A stretch of 64,000 nucleotides of DNA from Pedobacter mucosus. Its GTDB lineage: Bacteria; Bacteroidota; Bacteroidia; Sphingobacteriales; Sphingobacteriaceae. Positions 18,361-27,833 of the stretch are shown piece after piece (position 1 is the stretch's first letter; the number at the start of each line of letters is the position of its first letter). A program made the translations under genes and the position numbers. The notes beneath the pieces are model-generated. The model searched no databases and was not told where the DNA came from. It saw only the letters and a program-made list of their open reading frames with translations. The stretch spans positions 2,108,001 to 2,172,000 of the forward strand of contig NZ_CP087585.1 of NCBI RefSeq assembly GCF_022200785.1. The letters are read 5' to 3'.

Positions 18361-18548
18361 GTAGTACAAATTAAAACAATTTAAATGTAATCTCCAATTT
18401 TTATTCTGAAACCATCGCCTTAATAGGTTTATATTCAGAATAAAATTTTGTAATAAGTTATTTAATCTTTAAAAGATTTTTTTTTATTGTAAAATTTTAG
18501 ATGATTATTCCAAAATAGAATGAAAAAAAAAAATGCTCAGAAGTCAAT

Positions 18549-18779
18549 TTAAAGGTTGTTTACTTCGAAACCACGATAGCTTAGCATCTCCGCATTATGC
18601 AAAACAATCAGATTAAGCTTCATTCTTTCAATAATTTCTTTTGCCTGAGTTATGTTTCGGTGTAAATCATTTATCCCTCTAATTTCTATCCCTTTAGGCA
18701 TCAATTTATATTTTATTGGATCAAACTTTTTTATAAATAATTGCAAATCCGAACTGATACTTACCCCTGTATTTTCCAT
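18549..18779 (-). CDS. Hypothetical protein, 76 residues
   Basis: The start is placed at the Met at 18779 (MENTGVSISSDLQLF); the frame runs 12 codons further upstream without better support. The protein is mixed alpha/beta, Ile/Leu/Lys rich, with no signal peptide or membrane helix. I do not recognise it. It is monocistronic between the susC upstream region and the SGNH hydrolase, which is divergent. Confidence 0.5.
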   Translation of the reverse strand: MENTGVSISSDLQLFIKKFDPIKYKLMPKGIEIRGINDLHRNITQAKEIIERMKLNLIVLHNAEMLSYRGFEVNNL

Positions 18780-19016
18780 AATAGCTGTTAATTTCTTGAA
18801 GGCAAAACAAGTCAAATCGTTTGAACTTATCTATACAACTATGTTATTATATTAATATTCATGATATTCATCAATACAAATTAACTAACTGATGTATAAG
18901 CTTTAAGAAATTCAATATCATGATTTATTTTTTAAAGAAATGCGACCGTTAATATTGGGTTTATAAAAACTTAACATGCTGTATATTTCTTTACCTTATG
19001 ATCTTATTATCTTTAA

Positions 19017-19637
19017 TTGAAAATGTATTGGTACGAAGACGAAGTTAAACAGCTTGAAAAGGCGCACAAAAATGATCGGATAGATCCAGGAATTATTTTT
19101 TACGGAAGTTCAACTTTCCGCCTTTGGAATACCATAGAGCATGATTTCGCGAAGCAAAAGGTAACTAATTTAGGATTTGGAGGATCAACCTTGGCCGCTT
19201 GCGTTTGGTTTTTCGAAAGGATTATGACCGATTATCATCCGCAGGCACTTATTGTTTATGCTGGAGATAACGATTTGGGCGATGGTCGGAATCCGGAAGA
19301 AATTTTCATTTTTTTTCAGCAATTAATGTTTAAAGCCAACAAAGAATTTGGCGATTTACCCTGCTTCTTTGTTTCGTTGAAACCTAGTTTATCGCGATGG
19401 CATATGGCTGATCAGTTTAAATACACCAATAATTTAATCGAAAGCGAAATAATTAGATCTAATGGCAACTGGAAATTTATTGATGTATTCAAAGAAATGC
19501 TTGATAAGTCAGGAAAACCCGATCCATCCTATTTCGATCAAGACGGACTTCATTTAAGCAAAGCTGGTTATCGCCTTTGGCAAAAAATTATTCTTGAAAA
19601 ATTAAGTAAACGTCACTTAAAATTAATAAGCAGATAA
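19017..19637 (+). CDS. SGNH/GDSL-family esterase
   Basis: A 206-residue SGNH hydrolase. Block I is FYGSSTFRLW (Ser near 31), block II has the Gly in LGFGGST, block III has the Asn in VYAGDNDLGDG, and block V is DGLHLSKAGY with the catalytic Asp and His. It has no signal peptide, so it is probably cytoplasmic. Members deacylate lipids or acetylated sugars. It lies 33 bases before a serine esterase gene on the same strand, probably in one transcript. Substrate unknown. Confidence 0.88.
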   Translation: MKMYWYEDEVKQLEKAHKNDRIDPGIIFYGSSTFRLWNTIEHDFAKQKVTNLGFGGSTLAACVWFFERIMTDYHPQALIVYAGDNDLGDGRNPEEIFIFFQQLMFKANKEFGDLPCFFVSLKPSLSRWHMADQFKYTNNLIESEIIRSNGNWKFIDVFKEMLDKSGKPDPSYFDQDGLHLSKAGYRLWQKIILEKLSKRHLKLISR

Positions 19638-19670
19638 CATCCGGAAGCTACTTTCAATAAATTTAAATCG

Positions 19671-20399
19671 ATGCACAGGGAATATCATAAATGGTTCAGT
19701 AATAGCTTACAAAGGGATATGGAGCTGTTAATTTTTGGTCATGGTGGGCGAGCTGTACTATTTTTCCCAACCCGGATGGCCAGATTTTACGATTATGAAA
19801 ATTGGGGTATCATTGATGCGTTAACACATCAGATAAATAATGGTGAAATTCAGCTTTTTTGCGTAGATAGCATTGATAGCGAGAGCTTTTATAACGATGG
19901 GGCTTTCCCTTCTGTACGCGTAGATCGCCATTTACAGTATGAAAAATACTTGCTTGAAGAAGTAATTCCGCTTATACATTTAAAAAATAATAACAATTAC
20001 TTAGAAACTGCCGGCTGTAGTATGGGCGCTTATCATGCTATAAATCTTGCTTTAAAATATCCTTGGTTATTTAAAAAAACAGTTGGTATTAGCGGTCGGT
20101 ACGATCTTACCCATACGCCTGGAGATTTTAAAGATTTGTTAAATGGCTTTCATAACGAACAAGTCTACTTTAATATGCCCACCCAGTATATTTCTAATTT
20201 ACACGATGAACATTTACTTTATTCGGTTAGAAATATGGAAATAATATTGGCTGTAGGCGAAACAGATCCGTTTTTAGAAGGCAACAAATTATTGAGCAAT
20301 GTACTTTGGCAAAAAGGAATTTCTAATCACTTGCATACATGGGAAAGTAATGCCCATCGACCTTACTATTGGAGAAAGATGGTTCCATTATACATTTAA
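19671..20399 (+). CDS. Alpha/beta-hydrolase esterase, esterase D/Fes-like
   Basis: A 242-residue alpha/beta hydrolase. The nucleophile elbow is GCSMG (Ser near 122) in TAGCSMGAYHAINLALKYP. An acid residue is likely in VGETDPFLEGN, and the His in SNAHRPYYWRKMVP. The fold matches the putative esterase family that includes esterase D and enterochelin esterase domains. There is no signal peptide. It is likely co-transcribed with the SGNH hydrolase upstream. Substrate unknown. Confidence 0.82.
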   Translation: MHREYHKWFSNSLQRDMELLIFGHGGRAVLFFPTRMARFYDYENWGIIDALTHQINNGEIQLFCVDSIDSESFYNDGAFPSVRVDRHLQYEKYLLEEVIPLIHLKNNNNYLETAGCSMGAYHAINLALKYPWLFKKTVGISGRYDLTHTPGDFKDLLNGFHNEQVYFNMPTQYISNLHDEHLLYSVRNMEIILAVGETDPFLEGNKLLSNVLWQKGISNHLHTWESNAHRPYYWRKMVPLYI

Positions 20400-20511
20400 A
20401 GCGCTTTTTGAGTATGCTTGTTAAACAAGTTTTACCACTTAAAAATTCTGTTAACGTTTACTAAACACTAATAAGTTACTTTTGTATACTCTACAGAAAA
20501 AATTATAAGAT

Positions 20512-21294
20512 ATGAAGCAGGGACTTTTGATTGATATGGATGGTGTTATTTATAGCGGCGAAGAGCTAATTTTTGGAGCTGATAAATTTATAAAGCATCT
20601 TTTAGATGAGGCAATTCCCTTTGCGTTTATGACTAACAACAGCCAAAGAACAGCCTTAGAAGTAGTACGGAAATTAAAGGCATTGGGCATAGAAGTTGAG
20701 GAAAGTCATGTTTATACCAGTGCAATGGCAACCGGTAAATTTCTTTCAGATCAAAGTCCGAACGGTACCGCTTATGTATTGGGCGAAGGTGGTTTATTGA
20801 GCAGTTTGCATGCGCATGGCATTACACTCGTTAACACAGATCCCGAATTTGTGGTACTTGGTGAGGGCAGAAATTTCACATTAGAAATGGTTCAACGGGC
20901 TGTTGATATGATTTTGGCAGGTGCAAAATTTATTACTACCAATAGAGATCCTTCGCCTAAAAAACCAGGTTGGAATAATTTAGGCATCGCTGCAACTACA
21001 GCTATGATTGAAGAAGCAACAGGAAGAAAAGCCTTTGTTACCGGCAAACCTAGTCCGGTAATGATGCGATCTGCCCGTAAATTTCTTGGTTTGGAAACCA
21101 GTGAAACCACTGTTATTGGAGACACGATGGAAACTGACATTCAAGGCGGTGTACAAATGGGATACAAAACGATCCTTGTGTTATCAGGCATCGCAAGTAA
21201 AGATACCTTGGGGCATTATGCATTTAAACCGGATATGATTGCAAGTTCAGTAGATCTAATTAAGTTTCCATTAGCTTGGTGGGAAACTAAATAA
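20512..21294 (+). CDS. HAD-IIA hydrolase, NagD-like
   Basis: A 260-residue HAD phosphatase with the IIA cap. Motif I is DMDGVIY (nucleophile Asp 8), motif II lies in MTNNSQRT, the motif III Lys is near TGKPSPVMM, and motif IV is GDTMETDIQGG. The order and length match the NagD/AraL group, which dephosphorylates small sugar or nucleoside phosphates. Its location next to the PiT phosphate transporter may be chance. Exact substrate not known. Confidence 0.88.
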   Translation: MKQGLLIDMDGVIYSGEELIFGADKFIKHLLDEAIPFAFMTNNSQRTALEVVRKLKALGIEVEESHVYTSAMATGKFLSDQSPNGTAYVLGEGGLLSSLHAHGITLVNTDPEFVVLGEGRNFTLEMVQRAVDMILAGAKFITTNRDPSPKKPGWNNLGIAATTAMIEEATGRKAFVTGKPSPVMMRSARKFLGLETSETTVIGDTMETDIQGGVQMGYKTILVLSGIASKDTLGHYAFKPDMIASSVDLIKFPLAWWETK

Positions 21295-21502
21295 TATTAG
21301 AACTTCAATAATAGGACATACATTTTCTAAACAAAAAGCTGCTTCCTATATAATTAAAATCAGCTATTTTTAACTAAATGTTAATTGTAGTGATTAGAAA
21401 CATAACAATTCCTTAATATTAAAAACACCTAAAAACAAGTACTTATTCGGTTATTTGAGGCTTTCAGATAAATCATTATTTGATTAGTTATTCTCTCCGT
21501 AT

Positions 21503-22924
21503 ATGCCACTGTTCTTCTGTAATATAATTCCGTTTTTAGGCCAAACCGATTTCAGTACACCCCTCATAATTGTGTTTCTTATTTGCTTATTAGCTGTTGT
21601 AGGCTTTGAATTTGTAAATGGATTTCATGATACGGCAAATGCAGTTGCCACCGTAATTTATACCAAAGCACTAAAACCTGTGATTGCCATTCCCTGGTCG
21701 GGATTTTGGAATTTCATGGGCGTTTTTACTGGAGGTATCGCAGTGGCGATGGGTATATTAAAATTAGTTCCTTTAGATGCTTTAATGAATTTACCCATTG
21801 GCGTTGGTGCTTGTTTGGTACTTGCTGTACTTTTAGCATCTATCGCCTGGAACCTTGGAACATGGTATTTAGGTATTCCCTGCTCTAGCTCGCACACCAT
21901 GATTGGCGCCATGATCGGTGCTGGTTTAGCATTTAGTTGGTATTACGGAGGTAGCGGTGTTAACTGGGGTAAAGCAGAGGAAATCGGTCTTTCGCTAATT
22001 TTATCACCAATTATCGGTTTTGGTTTAGCTGTTTTATTAATGTATTTTATTAAACATGTTATTAAATATCATGCATTATTTCATATTCCAACAGGAGAAA
22101 ATGATAGACCTCCGCTTTTAATAAGAGGCTTGCTCATTACCACCTGTACATTGGTTAGTTTTTTTCATGGAAGCAACGATGGTCAAAAAGGTGTAGGACT
22201 TATGATGTTAATTTTAATCGCATTTGTGCCCGCAAAATTTGCATTAAACCACAGTATCAAAAACGAAAAAATTTTACTAGACCTCAATCAAACCGAACAA
22301 GTTTTTAGAAGTCTAGCACAAACAAACTCATCCAAACAGGAAGATTTCACTTTGTTAATTGATAAAATAAGAAAAGCAAAAATTCATTTAAACCTCAAAA
22401 GTGAAACCGATAAAAAGCATACTTACGAATTCCGTAAACAGATTGAAGGTTTAGTGGCTTCAATTAAAGAAGTTAGAAGTAGTAAGGATTTAAAGCTCGA
22501 CAAATACAATGATGAAATTCTCATGAGCAGCCAAAAAGAATTATCAAATGTAGTTGATTTTGCACCGATTTGGGTTATCTTAACCATATCAATAGCGCTT
22601 GGATTAGGTACCATGATTGGTTGGAAAAGAATTGTAGTTACCATTGGCGAAAAAATTGGAAACGAGCATTTAAACTATGCCCAAGGCGTCACTTCAGAAA
22701 TTGTTGCCGCCTCTACTATTGGTTTAAGCACAGCCTTTGGTTTGCCAGTTAGTACTACCCATGTATTATCAAGCGGTATTGCCGGAGCGATGGTTGCATC
22801 AGGCGGAAAAGAAAACCTAAATAACAATACACTTAAAAATATAGGATTAGCATGGGTACTTACCTTGCCAGTATCCATTACTTTGGCCATTCTATTATTC
22901 ATGTTATTCCACTTATTTATTTAA
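21503..22924 (+). CDS. Inorganic phosphate transporter, PiT family
   Basis: A 473-residue membrane protein. Both PiT signature repeats are present: GFEFVNGFHDTANAVAT near residue 35 and the C-terminal ASTIGLSTAFGLPVSTTHVL near 420. A hydrophilic loop of about 110 residues (about 250-360) splits the two membrane halves, as in this family. It would import Pi with H+ or metal-Pi complexes. A universal stress protein gene follows by 34 bases. Two TTAA-type repeats 11 bases apart occur upstream (21370-21385) but lack the full array seen at the Pho-like promoters. Confidence 0.93.
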   Translation: MPLFFCNIIPFLGQTDFSTPLIIVFLICLLAVVGFEFVNGFHDTANAVATVIYTKALKPVIAIPWSGFWNFMGVFTGGIAVAMGILKLVPLDALMNLPIGVGACLVLAVLLASIAWNLGTWYLGIPCSSSHTMIGAMIGAGLAFSWYYGGSGVNWGKAEEIGLSLILSPIIGFGLAVLLMYFIKHVIKYHALFHIPTGENDRPPLLIRGLLITTCTLVSFFHGSNDGQKGVGLMMLILIAFVPAKFALNHSIKNEKILLDLNQTEQVFRSLAQTNSSKQEDFTLLIDKIRKAKIHLNLKSETDKKHTYEFRKQIEGLVASIKEVRSSKDLKLDKYNDEILMSSQKELSNVVDFAPIWVILTISIALGLGTMIGWKRIVVTIGEKIGNEHLNYAQGVTSEIVAASTIGLSTAFGLPVSTTHVLSSGIAGAMVASGGKENLNNNTLKNIGLAWVLTLPVSITLAILLFMLFHLFI

Positions 22925-22958
22925 TCCTGGTTAGATAAATTATCATATTCCATATAAA

Positions 22959-23780
22959 ATGAAACAGATACTCGTAGCAACTGATTTTTCACGTAGTGCA
23001 GCAAATGCAATGGCTTATGCGCTTGCAATGGCGAAAACGCTAAAAATGGAAGTGATTGCTATTCACGCCATCCACCCAACGGAAGGAATAAACAACAGTA
23101 CTTACAATGCTATATTTATCGAATCTTATTACAAAAATAAAAGAGCAGCATTAAAAGAATGGGCAGAAAAAATTAGTGAACGAGAAGGCCTTACAGAAAT
23201 TAAAGTTTCTACCATTTGCGATGTTGGATTTTTGAAAACCGTAATCTCTAAATACATTCAAGACCGACCTGTGGAATTACTGGTGATGGGCGTTACAGGC
23301 TCAACAGGAATTAATGGAATTGTGGGTAGTAATGCCAGTATGGTGGTTACTAAGATGAGAATACCAACTATAATCGTTCCCTTAGAAAGTAATTTTCCTA
23401 GCTTTCCAATCATTACATTAGCAACAGATTATGAAACAAAATTATCTGCAAAAGATGTAAATGCGCTAAATGAAATGTTAAGAGCATCAGGGACAAAAAA
23501 AATGCAAGTGCTTTATGTAGCCGATAAAACAGATGAAGCACATATCCAAACGGGAGAAAGAACCATAAGGGAATTATTGCCGCACACTGAAATAGAATTT
23601 AATTATATCAATGATAATAGTGCTCCAAATGGCATTATGGATTTCATAAAAAGCAACCATACTGATATTTTATGTTTGGTTAAACACCACCATAATATCA
23701 TTTACAGGTTATTTACGAGCAGCACAGTAAATCAGGTAATTAACAAATCAGTCAAAGCTATTTTGGTTTTACACGAATAA
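22959..23780 (+). CDS. Universal stress protein, two tandem USP domains
   Basis: A 273-residue protein with two UspA-like domains, about 1-143 and 148-273. The first starts MKQILVATDFSRSAANAMAYAL and ends with the ATP-loop-like sequence VMGVTGSTGINGIVGSNASMVVTK. The second is more divergent and keeps DILCLVKHHHN and the ending SVKAILVLHE. Tandem USPs are common in Bacteroidota and sense energy or stress state. It is probably co-transcribed with the phosphate transporter. Confidence 0.88.
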   Translation: MKQILVATDFSRSAANAMAYALAMAKTLKMEVIAIHAIHPTEGINNSTYNAIFIESYYKNKRAALKEWAEKISEREGLTEIKVSTICDVGFLKTVISKYIQDRPVELLVMGVTGSTGINGIVGSNASMVVTKMRIPTIIVPLESNFPSFPIITLATDYETKLSAKDVNALNEMLRASGTKKMQVLYVADKTDEAHIQTGERTIRELLPHTEIEFNYINDNSAPNGIMDFIKSNHTDILCLVKHHHNIIYRLFTSSTVNQVINKSVKAILVLHE

Positions 23781-23789
23781 GCTAAAGAA

Positions 23790-24311
23790 TTATTTAACTG
23801 CGGGATAATAATATTGCTTTGTGTAAACGGTATCCCTAATGTTTATAGGTCCTTCTGATGCAAGAATTATGTTAGATTCAATTAGCCATTTTTCTGGTAA
23901 GGAAACATCTTGCTCAACCTTCATGCCTTTTACTATTCCATCAACAGGCTTTAAGTTTATCCAATTACAAGCCGGACAAGAAAACAAATATTTTACCCTA
24001 GCTTCTAAAATATCTGTTTTATTTAGCAGGAATTTATTGCCCACCATTGGAGCCTGAAAATACAAGAAGGTTGTACTAAACGAATTTTGTTGCTGAAAGG
24101 AAAAAACCTTATAGCTACCTTTTGCCAATAAAAATTGATCATCATTTTTAATGGAGTTATTAGTAAAAGAATAATTGCAGGTAGTATTAATTGGGCAACC
24201 TGTTAAATTTCGATCGTCGATATTAAAATCCAATACATTATCTGTTTTTTTACACGAGAATAGAGAAGTAAAAACTAACAAAATGGTTGTAAGGTGGAGG
24301 GCGTTTTTCAT
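23790..24311 (-). CDS. Hypothetical lipoprotein
   Basis: 173 residues when started at the Met at 24311, which begins a lipoprotein signal (MKNALHLTTILLVFTSLFSC, lipobox LFSC). Two further cysteine pairs (LTGCPINTTC and FSCPAC) suggest disulfides or metal binding. No family recognised. It starts 57 bases after the YncE/phosphoesterase gene on the same strand, so it may share that operon and its Pho-like promoter. Confidence 0.65.
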   Translation of the reverse strand: MKNALHLTTILLVFTSLFSCKKTDNVLDFNIDDRNLTGCPINTTCNYSFTNNSIKNDDQFLLAKGSYKVFSFQQQNSFSTTFLYFQAPMVGNKFLLNKTDILEARVKYLFSCPACNWINLKPVDGIVKGMKVEQDVSLPEKWLIESNIILASEGPINIRDTVYTKQYYYPAVK

Positions 24312-24368
24312 GTCTTTTTTATTTATGAATACGGTATGGTTAATCAAAACGCTACATCAAAATCATTA

Positions 24369-26810
24369 TTAATCGTCATCATCTTTCTTTTTCTTTTCTA
24401 AAATTACGAAGGCGCTGCGTTTTGGCGCAGGCATTATTGATTGTTCTCCTTTTATCGATTTCCAAATTACTTCATTTAAATCAAGATCGGGAGCTGCATC
24501 TTCTTTTGCCAAATTGAACATTTCAGACCGCTTACTACTTTCATTAACCGCAATATTTCTAGTATCTAAATTGATTAGTGGTTTAATTAAACGATAAGGC
24601 GAAAAATCGGGCTTATTTGTAAAACATTCAAAAAGGGGAACTGCCGCAGCATCATATTGGCTCATGGGTGGCAATCCTAAAATAAGTTCCATCGTTCTTA
24701 AAAAGCCTGATGTAGAGTACATGGTATGAACAACCGTATTTTTTTTAACATAGGGGCCAACAACATAAGCCGGCGAACGATGGGCATCAACATGATCCGA
24801 TCCATTTTGTGCATCATCTTCGAGAATAAACACAACAGATTCTTTCCAGACTGAACTTTTGGAAAGGTGCTCTAAAATTCGACCCACGGCCAAATCATTA
24901 TCAGCAACAGCCGCCAAGGGCGAAACTTTTCCAATTTTCTGACCGCTGGTATGATCGTTGGAAATTCTTAATGTGCTAAATTTAGGAACTGCATTAGCAA
25001 CTAGGAGCGAATCAAAATCATGCTCCCAGGCATCTGCCCTAACCTGATCGGTAATATCCATATTGAAACCAGGCGATTGTGGACACATATGCCCTTGAAG
25101 CGATTTAATGTTAGCGTGACCATAATCGCCAAATTCTCCATAACTGCGATAGCTCACTTTTGCTCTTTGGCAATAATCCCAAATAAATCCATCTTTAGGA
25201 TAAGTTACTACCCTGCCACCTTCAAAATTAGTACTACCACCACGAGCGCCATAACTGGTTGGCCAAGTTTTTTCCACTACATCAGTTGCGTAGGCAGCCA
25301 TGCTCCAATTATGTCCATCGGCACTCACCTCCGCATCAACATAAAAATTATCCAATAGCACATAATTTTCTGCTATTGCATGTTGGTTTGGTGTAATCTT
25401 CCGCCCAAAAAGCGTTAAAGAAGAATCGCCATTTCCTTGCGGAAGATCACCTAGTACCTGATCGTAAGTTCTATTTTCTTTAATAATGTAAAACACATGT
25501 TTAATCGGCGATTTCTCCCCTTGCTTTCTAGGAATCGGATTGCCAATTTCGCCATCTGCCTGCAATGTTCGTTTTGCTGTGAAAGGACTATTTGCATATA
25601 CTTGTTTAGTAAACTTTTTTAATTCTTCTGCTTTTGGCGTATTGATGAATGATAAAGTGCCTTTAAATAAACCAGCAATGTATTGAAGTCGGCTATTAGC
25701 TGTACTTCCCATTTGGTAACTGCTGTTATCAACTTTAGAAATTGGCTGTGGTCCTTGCGGATTTGCCATAGATGTATTTCCTTTTCCGTTGGTTACTAAA
25801 ATTTTCGAACCTAAAACTTTTACACTTGTAGGGTACCATCCTACCGGGATAAAACCTTGGCTTTGACTTGTTCCTGGTCTAGAAACATCAAAAACTGCTA
25901 AACAATTATTATCAGCATTTGCAATATAAAGTGTTTTTTCATTTGTACTTAAAGCCAATCCATTGGTTGTAGAACCCGTTAACTGCGTAGGGAAAAGTGT
26001 TGTTGCGATGGTTTCAATAACACGATTGCTTACCGTATTTATCACCGAAACCGTATTATCATTGGCATTGGCAACGAAAAGATAGGTTCCATATTTATTT
26101 AGCAAAAGTTCGTTTGGATGATCACCAACTGCAATTGTATGGTCAATTTTCTGCGATGATAAATCGATAACGGCTACAGATTTTCCACCCCATAAGGAAA
26201 CATAAAGTTTAGTTTCATCAATAGAAAGCAAACAGCTATAAGCAATGGCTGGCAGCTGAACTTTTTTAAGAATTTTTCTATCCTGCGGATTTATAATGTA
26301 AAGGCAACTATCTTCTTTGGTAACCGTATATAATCTACTATTGCTTTTATTAACCACAATTCCAGCAGGGCCAATTTTACCTTTTGGCCAAATCTGACCT
26401 AACTTAATGGTATCACTCTTGCCTAATTTATTATTTTCTATATGAAAATCAAGAATCCAGTTGTCATTTCCGCCTGATGCATAAATGTGTTTTTCATCTT
26501 TACTGAAAGCAAGACCATACCAAGCTTTTTTTAAAATCTTTTCATCCAATATATTTTCCGTCTTTGGATCTATTAATTGCAGAGATTGTGTGCTTTGCCC
26601 ATTATTAGTTACTGCTAACAACCTCCCCGAAGCGCTGATCTGCATATTTAAAGGAAAATCTCCTAATTGCAAAGAATGTCCGGCCGGGCTTAATTTCCAA
26701 CCGTTTGGCAAAAGTATTTGAGATGTATTTTCTATTTTTCCTGGCATTTGTGCAAAGCCAAAATGGCAAGTAAAAATAATAATGACTACTAATAAAGATG
26801 ATTTTTTCAT
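24369..26810 (-). CDS. Exported YncE-type beta-propeller / phosphoesterase fusion
   Basis: An 813-residue secreted protein with a signal peptide (cut near CHFGFAQ). Residues about 35-390 form a YVTN/YncE beta-propeller (KNEKTLYIANADNNCLAVFD and similar blades). Residues about 425-770 form an alkaline-phosphatase-superfamily phosphoesterase domain (HVFYIIKENRTYDQVLGD, YVDAEVSADGHNWSMAAYA, FILEDDAQNGSDHVDAHRSP). The C-terminal tail is Lys/Asp rich. It is likely a periplasmic phosphomonoesterase or diesterase. Its promoter carries a four-repeat Pho-like box and its 5' leader a terminator-like hairpin. Confidence 0.88.
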   Translation of the reverse strand: MKKSSLLVVIIIFTCHFGFAQMPGKIENTSQILLPNGWKLSPAGHSLQLGDFPLNMQISASGRLLAVTNNGQSTQSLQLIDPKTENILDEKILKKAWYGLAFSKDEKHIYASGGNDNWILDFHIENNKLGKSDTIKLGQIWPKGKIGPAGIVVNKSNSRLYTVTKEDSCLYIINPQDRKILKKVQLPAIAYSCLLSIDETKLYVSLWGGKSVAVIDLSSQKIDHTIAVGDHPNELLLNKYGTYLFVANANDNTVSVINTVSNRVIETIATTLFPTQLTGSTTNGLALSTNEKTLYIANADNNCLAVFDVSRPGTSQSQGFIPVGWYPTSVKVLGSKILVTNGKGNTSMANPQGPQPISKVDNSSYQMGSTANSRLQYIAGLFKGTLSFINTPKAEELKKFTKQVYANSPFTAKRTLQADGEIGNPIPRKQGEKSPIKHVFYIIKENRTYDQVLGDLPQGNGDSSLTLFGRKITPNQHAIAENYVLLDNFYVDAEVSADGHNWSMAAYATDVVEKTWPTSYGARGGSTNFEGGRVVTYPKDGFIWDYCQRAKVSYRSYGEFGDYGHANIKSLQGHMCPQSPGFNMDITDQVRADAWEHDFDSLLVANAVPKFSTLRISNDHTSGQKIGKVSPLAAVADNDLAVGRILEHLSKSSVWKESVVFILEDDAQNGSDHVDAHRSPAYVVGPYVKKNTVVHTMYSTSGFLRTMELILGLPPMSQYDAAAVPLFECFTNKPDFSPYRLIKPLINLDTRNIAVNESSKRSEMFNLAKEDAAPDLDLNEVIWKSIKGEQSIMPAPKRSAFVILEKKKKDDDD

Positions 26811-26842
26811 GCTCAGAAAATAAATTCATATGAAATTAAATA

Positions 26843-26874
26843 AAAATAGCCACAAAATCCTTTGTGGCTATTTT
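26843..26874 (-). terminator. Perfect hairpin with T-run in the leader of the phosphoesterase gene
   Basis: A 14-bp perfect stem (AAAATAGCCACAAA with its complement) and a 4-base loop, followed by T-rich sequence on the minus strand. It lies downstream of the Pho-like promoter and upstream of the start codon. It could be an attenuator, or the terminator of the small gene at 27008-27244. Confidence 0.75.
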
Positions 26875-26920
26875 ATCAACTAACTAAACTTTATAAATAC
26901 TAACCAAGTACTTAATGCAA

Positions 26921-26976
26921 CAAAGTTAAGTTCCGTATATAAACTGAAAATTAAGTAGATGTTAAAATCAAGTTTG
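26921..26976 (-). promoter_or_regulatory. Pho-like promoter: -7 box and four 11-bp-spaced repeats
   Basis: The minus-strand -7 box is TAACTTTG (26921-26928). Upstream, read on the plus strand, are ATAAA, ATTAA, GTTAA and GTTTG starting at 26939, 26950, 26961 and 26972, exactly 11 bases apart. The layout is identical to that before the phosphate susC at 37237-37292. Confidence 0.65.
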
Positions 26977-27007
26977 TTTCTGCATTATCATATTTGTCCG
27001 AAATCCT

Positions 27008-27244
27008 TTAAAGGTAATTTTGCTCGAAATTTTTCAATAAATTATACAAATCATCCTTGGCAATTTGATTAGGATCAGTAGATTGTTTAATCAGCAAAGA
27101 GTCTGGCACGACTAAAGTGCCTGTATTCGTTCGTAATATGCAGATTCCATTACTGGTGGTATTGCTAATATAATAACCTATTTCAGGTTCAATTTCGGCT
27201 AAACGAATTAAGAGCTCGTAGAAAATATAATGGGGGTAATTCAC
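27008..27244 (-). CDS. Hypothetical protein, 78 residues
   Basis: A small soluble protein beginning MNYPHYIFYELLIRLAEIEP, with an acidic C-terminal helix (DDLYNLLKNFEQNYL). No family recognised. Monocistronic; upstream of the Pho-like promoter of the phosphoesterase gene. Confidence 0.55.
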   Translation of the reverse strand: MNYPHYIFYELLIRLAEIEPEIGYYISNTTSNGICILRTNTGTLVVPDSLLIKQSTDPNQIAKDDLYNLLKNFEQNYL

Positions 27245-27330
27245 GGCGCAAAGGTATGCTTACCCTAACCTTAATTTTCATTATTATTGAGTTAGCAATT
27301 AATAATTTGATAACAATAAATTAATATTAG

Positions 27331-27702
27331 TTATAAACTAGCAAAGTCTTTTACCTGCTTTTCTTGCGATTTCTTTATAACACGCTTATATATTTTAGCT
27401 ATTTTAACTGCGTCTTTTTTTAAAGTATTTAAATAATCTTCAACTTCCTTTTTGCTTAGCGTTTCCATTTTTGCTTTTAAAGTTTGCTTAAAACTTCCAA
27501 TAGCATTAATTTTTTTTGCTTGATCATAAATTTTCACATCAGGTAGAAACTCAGTTAAGTGGCGCTTATTTCGTTCCCTAATTTCAAGTAATTTCTGATA
27601 GGAACTTGATTTTTCATTTAGTTCAAGCGCTTCAAGCGTATTATAATAATCAAAATCTGTAATGTATCTTATAATCTCTAAGGTGATAATATTAATATCC
27701 AT
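27331..27702 (-). CDS. Hypothetical Lys-rich helical protein
   Basis: 123 residues when started at the Met at 27702 (MDINIITLEIIRYITDFDYY); the open frame runs 15 codons further upstream. Nearly all predicted helical, with heptad-like Lys/Glu-rich stretches (SKKEVEDYLNTLKKDAVKIA). No signal peptide. I do not recognise it. Confidence 0.55.
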   Translation of the reverse strand: MDINIITLEIIRYITDFDYYNTLEALELNEKSSSYQKLLEIRERNKRHLTEFLPDVKIYDQAKKINAIGSFKQTLKAKMETLSKKEVEDYLNTLKKDAVKIAKIYKRVIKKSQEKQVKDFASL

Positions 27703-27833
27703 TTTTAAATCTTTTCTTAAAGATAAGTGTTTTAAAATGACAAGCATTTAGCGCCATGTTAAGATTATGTTGCTAATTAAAACATTAGATACAAAGACAT
27801 TGCAAATCTAGATTCAAATAAACAATAAAATTA

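Noticed and set aside
20449..20462. TTAACGTTTACT before the HAD-IIA gene as a fourth LacI site
   Set aside because: It shares the CGTTTA core but not the AGTA flank of the other three, and the gene has no link to that locus.
21370..21460. A Pho-like box before the PiT transporter
   Set aside because: Only two repeats (TTAAC, TTAAT) are 11 bases apart; the next near-match is off by one and there is no TAnnTTTG box at the required distance.
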